In this document: one piece after another, positions 23,252-26,819 of the stretch | Layout of the letters: every line of letters starts with the position of its first letter | Position numbering within the stretch: the first letter of the stretch is position 1 | NCBI GenBank assembly: GCA_015489095.1 | Contig: WFMN01000231.1 | Location: 1 to 26,819 of the forward strand | Origin: Mariprofundaceae bacterium | Lineage (GTDB): Bacteria; Pseudomonadota; Zetaproteobacteria; Mariprofundales; J009 | DNA: 26,819 nucleotides | Direction: 5' to 3' | Translations under genes and position numbers: made by a program | The notes under the pieces: generated by a model | Databases searched by the model: none | What the model was told of the DNA's origin: nothing | The model's input: only the letters and a program-made list of their open reading frames with translations

Positions 23252-23344
23252 GAGGACTTCGCGCAAAGTCATCATCGCGGCCATGGGCGGGTTCGGTGTA
23301 GGAGCGGTCTCCGACCGCGAATCGCCACGGATGGACTTTTTGCG
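23252..23344 (-). repeat. Composite REP element inside the rsx operon
   Basis: The element lies in reverse orientation: hairpin end GAGGACTT/AAGTCATC (from 23252), flank CGCGGCCATGGGCGGG, one REP with stem GCGGTC/GACCGC (23297-23322), then CCACGGATGGACTTTTTGCG to 23344. Only one REP core is present, so it is the shortest complete form in the window. It ends 12 bases before the rsxB start. Confidence 0.8.
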
Positions 23345-23356
23345 GGGGCGTCAGGC

Positions 23357-23932
23357 ATGTCGGTGGTATTGATGCCCATTCTGGTGCTGGCGGTGGCGGG
23401 GCTGCTGTTCGGTCTGCTGCTGGCGGTGGCCTCCAAGCTGTTCAAGGTGGAGGGCAACCCGCTGGAGGCCTCCATCGACCAACTGCTGCCGCAGACCCAG
23501 TGCGGGCAGTGTGGCTTTCCCGGCTGCAAGCCCTACGCCCATGCGGTGGTCAGCGGCGAGGCCGATGTCAACCACTGCGTGCCGGGCGGCGAGCGGGTGA
23601 TGCTGCAGATCGCCGATCTGATGGGGGTGGAGCCGAAGGCGATCGAGGAGGAGCCATCCGCCCCCATGGTCGCCTTCATCCGCGAGGATGAGTGCATCGG
23701 TTGCACCCTCTGCATCAAGGCCTGTCCGGTGGACGCCATCGTCGGCGCCCCCAAGCAGTACCATGTGGTGATCGCCGAGGACTGCACCGGTTGCACCCTC
23801 TGTGTCGAGCCCTGCCCGGTCGATTGCATCGACATGCTGCAAACCCCGGAGTTGCTGGAGCACTGGTCATGGCCGTTGCCGGGCACGGCGCGCGCGGAGT
23901 TGGCGCACGAGCGGAAATATGGCCATGCATAG
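23357..23932 (+). CDS. rsxB: Rsx/Rnf complex iron-sulphur subunit B
   Basis: The 191 residues have an N-terminal membrane anchor (about 5-27), a 4Fe-4S domain with Cys49, 52, 57 and 74 (QCGQCGFPGC), and two ferredoxin clusters: Cys113/116/119/123 and Cys143/146/149/153. It relays electrons within the Rnf complex. Length matches E. coli RsxB (192). I start at ATG 23357; an open extension upstream runs through the repeat and is not coding. The SD is poor (only GGGGGCG about 10 bases away), perhaps because the repeat lies immediately upstream. Confidence 0.94.
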   Translation: MSVVLMPILVLAVAGLLFGLLLAVASKLFKVEGNPLEASIDQLLPQTQCGQCGFPGCKPYAHAVVSGEADVNHCVPGGERVMLQIADLMGVEPKAIEEEPSAPMVAFIREDECIGCTLCIKACPVDAIVGAPKQYHVVIAEDCTGCTLCVEPCPVDCIDMLQTPELLEHWSWPLPGTARAELAHERKYGHA

Positions 23933-25433
23933 CTGGCAGCGGCTGGGTGCCAAATGGCTGGCGGGGCTGATTCCGCTGGCCGAGGCGGGGGTGCACCCCG
24001 ATGATTGCAAGGTGACGGCGTCGCTGGCGATCACCGATGCCCCGCTGCCGCCGCTCTTGGTGTTGCCGATCCGCCAGCATATCGGCCAGGCGTGCGCGCC
24101 GATCGTCGATGCGGGCGACACAGTGTTGCGCGGGCAGAAGATCGCCAAATCGCAAGGGTATGTCTCCACCTCCATCCACGCTCCCACCTCGGGCAGGGTG
24201 GTGAAAATCGAGGAGCACGCCATCGTCCACCCCTCCGGCATCGGCATGCTCTCCATCTTTATCGAGCCCGATGGCGAGGATCGCTGGTTGGAGAAGCTGC
24301 CGGCGATGGCCGACTATGCGCAGCGCGATCCGGCGGAGATTCGCGAGCAGATTCGCAGTTGCGGTATCGCGGGGCTGGGCGGGGCGCTGTTTCCCACCTT
24401 CATCAAGCTGGTGCGCGATCCCAACCACCGCATTGAAACGCTGATTCTCAACGGTATCGAGTGCGAACCGTGGCTCACCTGCGACCATCGGCTGATGGTG
24501 GAGGATGCCCCCCGGATTGTCGCAGGGCTGAAGATTCTGCGCTATCTGGTGCAGGCTGAGCGCTGCGTGGTAGCGATCGAGGACAACAAGCCGGATGCCG
24601 CCGCCGCCATGCGCGAGGCGCTGAAGCAGGCGGGGTGTGCCGATGTGGAGGTGCGGCTCTTACCCACCATCTATCCGCAAGGCAGCGAGAAGCAATTGAT
24701 CGAAACTATCACCGGGCGGCAGGTTCCGGCGGGCAAGCTGCCGCTCCATATCGGCGCGCTGTGCGAGAATGTGGCCACCACCGCCGCCATCGCCGATGCG
24801 GTGTTGGAGGGCAAGCCGCTGATCGAGCGCGTTGTTACCCTAAGCGGCGATGCGATGCCGAAGCCCGCCAACCTGCGGGTGCGCATCGGCACGCCGGTCG
24901 ATTACCTGCTGCGCCAGCAGGGGCTGGAGGATCTGCACGGGGTCGAGGTGATGCAGGGCGGGCCGATGATGGGCGAGCGGCTGCGTCATCTGGATGCGCC
25001 GATCACCAAGGGGAGCAACGGAATCTTAGCCATGCGGCAGCAGGCGCGGGAGCCTGAGTCACCCTGCATCCGCTGCGGCCACTGCGTGCAGGTCTGCCCG
25101 GTGGGGCTGATGCCCAACGAGCTTGCCAGCCACTGCCGCAACGACCGCTTCGAGGAGAGTGAGGCGTTCAATCTGTTTGACTGCATCGAGTGCGGCGCCT
25201 GCAGCTATGTCTGCCCCGCCCATATCCCGCTGGTACACTATTTTCGCTACGGTAAGGGGCAGGTAGCGGCGATTCGGCGTGCCAACGCCTTTGCCGAGCT
25301 GTCGCGCCAACGCTCCGAGGCGCGGGAGCAGCGTATTCAGCGTGAAAGAGAGGAGAAGGCGGCCCGCCGCCGCGCCCGCAGCGCGGCCAAGCCCGCACCA
25401 TCCCCTGTACCACCCAAAGCGGAGCAACCGTGA
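23919..25433 (+). CDS. rsxC: Rsx/Rnf complex subunit C
   Basis: Soluble NADH/FMN-type subunit with two 4Fe-4S clusters at Cys383/386/389/393 and Cys422/425/428/432. The order is HPDDCK near the start, the barrel-sandwich SQGYVSTSIHAPTSG, GGALFPTFIKL, NGIECEPWLTCDHRLM, then the ferredoxin part. The 504 residues lack the long Ala-rich tail of E. coli RsxC and end in a short Arg/Ala/Pro stretch. The start is ATG 23919, overlapping rsxB by 14 bases; ATG 23925 is an equally possible start. It overlaps rsxD by four bases. Confidence 0.94.
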   Translation: MAMHSWQRLGAKWLAGLIPLAEAGVHPDDCKVTASLAITDAPLPPLLVLPIRQHIGQACAPIVDAGDTVLRGQKIAKSQGYVSTSIHAPTSGRVVKIEEHAIVHPSGIGMLSIFIEPDGEDRWLEKLPAMADYAQRDPAEIREQIRSCGIAGLGGALFPTFIKLVRDPNHRIETLILNGIECEPWLTCDHRLMVEDAPRIVAGLKILRYLVQAERCVVAIEDNKPDAAAAMREALKQAGCADVEVRLLPTIYPQGSEKQLIETITGRQVPAGKLPLHIGALCENVATTAAIADAVLEGKPLIERVVTLSGDAMPKPANLRVRIGTPVDYLLRQQGLEDLHGVEVMQGGPMMGERLRHLDAPITKGSNGILAMRQQAREPESPCIRCGHCVQVCPVGLMPNELASHCRNDRFEESEAFNLFDCIECGACSYVCPAHIPLVHYFRYGKGQVAAIRRANAFAELSRQRSEAREQRIQREREEKAARRRARSAAKPAPSPVPPKAEQP

Positions 25434-26470
25434 GTTCACCCCACATCCATAGCGGCAGCAGCAGCGTGACCATGATGCTGCAGGTGATGCTGGCATTGCT
25501 GCCGGCGACCCTGGTGGCGGTGTGGCTGTTCGGCTGGCTGGCGCTGTTGCAGATTAGCACCTGCATGGCGGCGGCGATCGGCTTCGAGTGGCTGCTGCTG
25601 CGGGTGATGAAGCGATCGCTGGCACCGCTGTTTGATGGCTCGGCCGCCTTGACCGGGCTCTTTTTGGCGCTGGTGCTGCCCGCGGCCGCGCCGTGGTGGG
25701 TGGCGCTGGTGGGGGCGCTGGCGGCGATCTCGCTGGGCAAGCAGCTCTACGGCGGGCTGGGTTACAACCCCTTCAATCCGGCGCTGGCGGCGCGGGTGAT
25801 TCTGCTGGTCTCCTTTCCGCTGCAGATGACCACCTGGCTCTTGCCGCTGCCGATTGCCGGCGGCGCTGACCTGACCGATCTGACCACCGCCGCCACCATC
25901 TTTTTCAACGGCATCGCCGCCACCGGGCAGCCGTTTGACGCCGTCACCATGGCCACCCCGCTGGGGTATGTGAAAACGGCGCTCCACTCCGGTATTCCGG
26001 TGCCGCAATCGTTGGCCAGCTACCACTACTCCGCGCTGGCTGCATTGGTCGGCAACGAGGGTGGCAGCATGGGCGAAACCAGCGCGCTGGCGCTGCTGCT
26101 GGGCGGGGTCTATCTGTTGCGACGGCGGGTGATCAGTTGGCATATCCCGTTGGCCTTTCTCGCCACGGTGGCGGTGATGGCGGCGGTCAGCCACCTGCTC
26201 AACCCCGACCGTTTCGCATCTGCAACCTTTCACCTGCTGGCGGGCGGGTTGATGTTGTGCGCCTTCTTCATGGCCACCGACCCGGTCACCTCGCCGGTGG
26301 CGCCTCGGGGGCAGTTGCTGTTCGGCATTGGCTGCGGCGTGCTGACCTGGGTGATCCGCAACTTCGGCTCCTACCCCGAGGGGGCGATGTTCGCGGTGGT
26401 GTTGATGAACTGCGTGGTGCCGCTGCTGGATCGCCATTTCCGCCCCCCTGTGTACGGGCATCGGTCATGA
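25430..26470 (+). CDS. rsxD: Rsx/Rnf complex membrane subunit D
   Basis: Membrane subunit of the NqrB/RnfD family; 346 residues, many hydrophobic helices. FMN is attached through a threonyl phosphoester: the motif DAVTMATPLG puts the acceptor at Thr176. GGLGYNPFNPALAARV and FMATDPVTSP are family blocks. Start is GTG, overlapping the rsxC stop as GTGA. The next gene overlaps by four bases (ATGA). Confidence 0.94.
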   Translation: MSSPHIHSGSSSVTMMLQVMLALLPATLVAVWLFGWLALLQISTCMAAAIGFEWLLLRVMKRSLAPLFDGSAALTGLFLALVLPAAAPWWVALVGALAAISLGKQLYGGLGYNPFNPALAARVILLVSFPLQMTTWLLPLPIAGGADLTDLTTAATIFFNGIAATGQPFDAVTMATPLGYVKTALHSGIPVPQSLASYHYSALAALVGNEGGSMGETSALALLLGGVYLLRRRVISWHIPLAFLATVAVMAAVSHLLNPDRFASATFHLLAGGLMLCAFFMATDPVTSPVAPRGQLLFGIGCGVLTWVIRNFGSYPEGAMFAVVLMNCVVPLLDRHFRPPVYGHRS

Positions 26471-26819
26471 GCCGTAGGCAGTGGATGATGGTGGTGGCGC
26501 TGGTGGTGACGGTGTCACTCGGTGCCCTGCTGCTCGGGGTTGCCCACCAGTGGAGCAAGGGGCCGATCGCCAAGGCGCGTGAGGCGGCGCTGCACCAGAT
26601 GCTGGTGCAGGTGCTGCCCGACCACGACAACGCTCCAGCGCGCGAAACGGTGCGGGTGGATGGCCGCACCATCTATGTGGCGCGCAGCCACGGGGCGGTC
26701 TCTGGCTATTCGTGGTCGGTGGTGGCACCCGATGGCTATCAGGGGGCGATCGAGATTCTGCTCGGGGTGACGCCGGAGGGAACGATCCACGCCATTCGGG
26801 TGATCGCGCACAACGAAAC
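26467..26819 (+). CDS. rsxG: Rsx/Rnf complex subunit G (cut by window end)
   Basis: 117 complete codons are visible. One N-terminal membrane helix (about 8-27) is followed by the start of the periplasmic FMN-binding domain, with GYQGAIEILLGVTPEGTIHAIRVIAHNE. The Ser/Thr-Gly-Ala-Thr attachment motif would lie beyond the window. ATG overlaps the rsxD stop. It is partial only because of the window edge. Confidence 0.9.
   Translation, partial: MSRRQWMMVVALVVTVSLGALLLGVAHQWSKGPIAKAREAALHQMLVQVLPDHDNAPARETVRVDGRTIYVARSHGAVSGYSWSVVAPDGYQGAIEILLGVTPEGTIHAIRVIAHNE

Noticed and set aside
23240..23356. N-terminal extension of RsxB through the repeat
   Set aside because: The extension translates the REP element; the Met at 23357 gives the normal membrane anchor and length.
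1..26819. tRNA, rRNA or complete insertion sequence
   Set aside because: No gap contains a cloverleaf with a TTCGA-type T-loop, rRNA-like sequence, or transposase gene that I could recognise.

Overview
The window is GC-rich (roughly 60-65 % by eye), densely packed bacterial chromosome with short gaps, many 1-4 bp start/stop overlaps and housekeeping genes typical of a Gram-negative proteobacterium (exbBD, csrA, rsxABCDG, dxs-ispA-xseB, RNase G, a split B12-dependent ribonucleotide reductase). The gene content suits a gammaproteobacterium or a deep-branching relative such as Zetaproteobacteria or Magnetococcia. That placement is inference; no rRNA gene is present to settle it.

Layout. 1-257: two copies of a composite palindromic repeat. 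258-3915: a lower-GC, probably acquired RhuM/Fic gene, then folC and rng in overlapping series. 3951-5108: hemW, closed by a strong hairpin. 5109-5491: a non-coding gap with a perfect CRP-type operator and another composite repeat. 5492-7955: a tight exbB-exbD-lysC-csrA run. 7952-9924 (minus): folD-gcvT, one-carbon metabolism. 9925-10748: a regulatory region with two DnaA-box-like sites and two NrdR boxes, followed by a 0.55-kb array of REP palindromes. 10749-14637: nrdJa, interrupted by a 374-residue intein, and nrdJb. 14895-17935: hemE and a fused aldolase/dehydrogenase. 17963-20989 (minus): xseB-ispA-dxs, the isoprenoid precursor operon. 21192-21977: suhB. 21984-22517 (minus): a miniature chemoreceptor signalling domain. 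22639-26819: rsxA-B-C-D-G, cut off by the window end.

The most distinctive feature is a family of about 25 REP-like palindromes with a GTAGGAG head, in two main stem types (GCGGTC/GACCGC and GGGGAA/TTCCCC). They usually sit inside a larger element bounded by TCGCAAAAAGTC-type inverted ends. Copies lie between the nrdJ promoter region and nrdJ (six dimers, 82-83 bp period, alternating linkers), between a CRP site and exbB, between rsxA and rsxB, and against the stop codons of rng, the aldolase/dehydrogenase gene and dxs, where the repeat itself supplies or abuts the TAG. Stem variants keep their base pairing, so the folded form appears to matter. No transposase that could mobilise them lies in the window.

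How the genes work together: nrdJa/nrdJb make dNTPs from ribonucleotides with adenosylcobalamin, under predicted NrdR and perhaps DnaA control. hemE and hemW serve haem synthesis and haem transfer. folC, folD and gcvT make and interconvert folate one-carbon units. dxs and ispA feed isoprenoids. ExbBD and Rsx couple ion gradients to envelope transport and electron flow.
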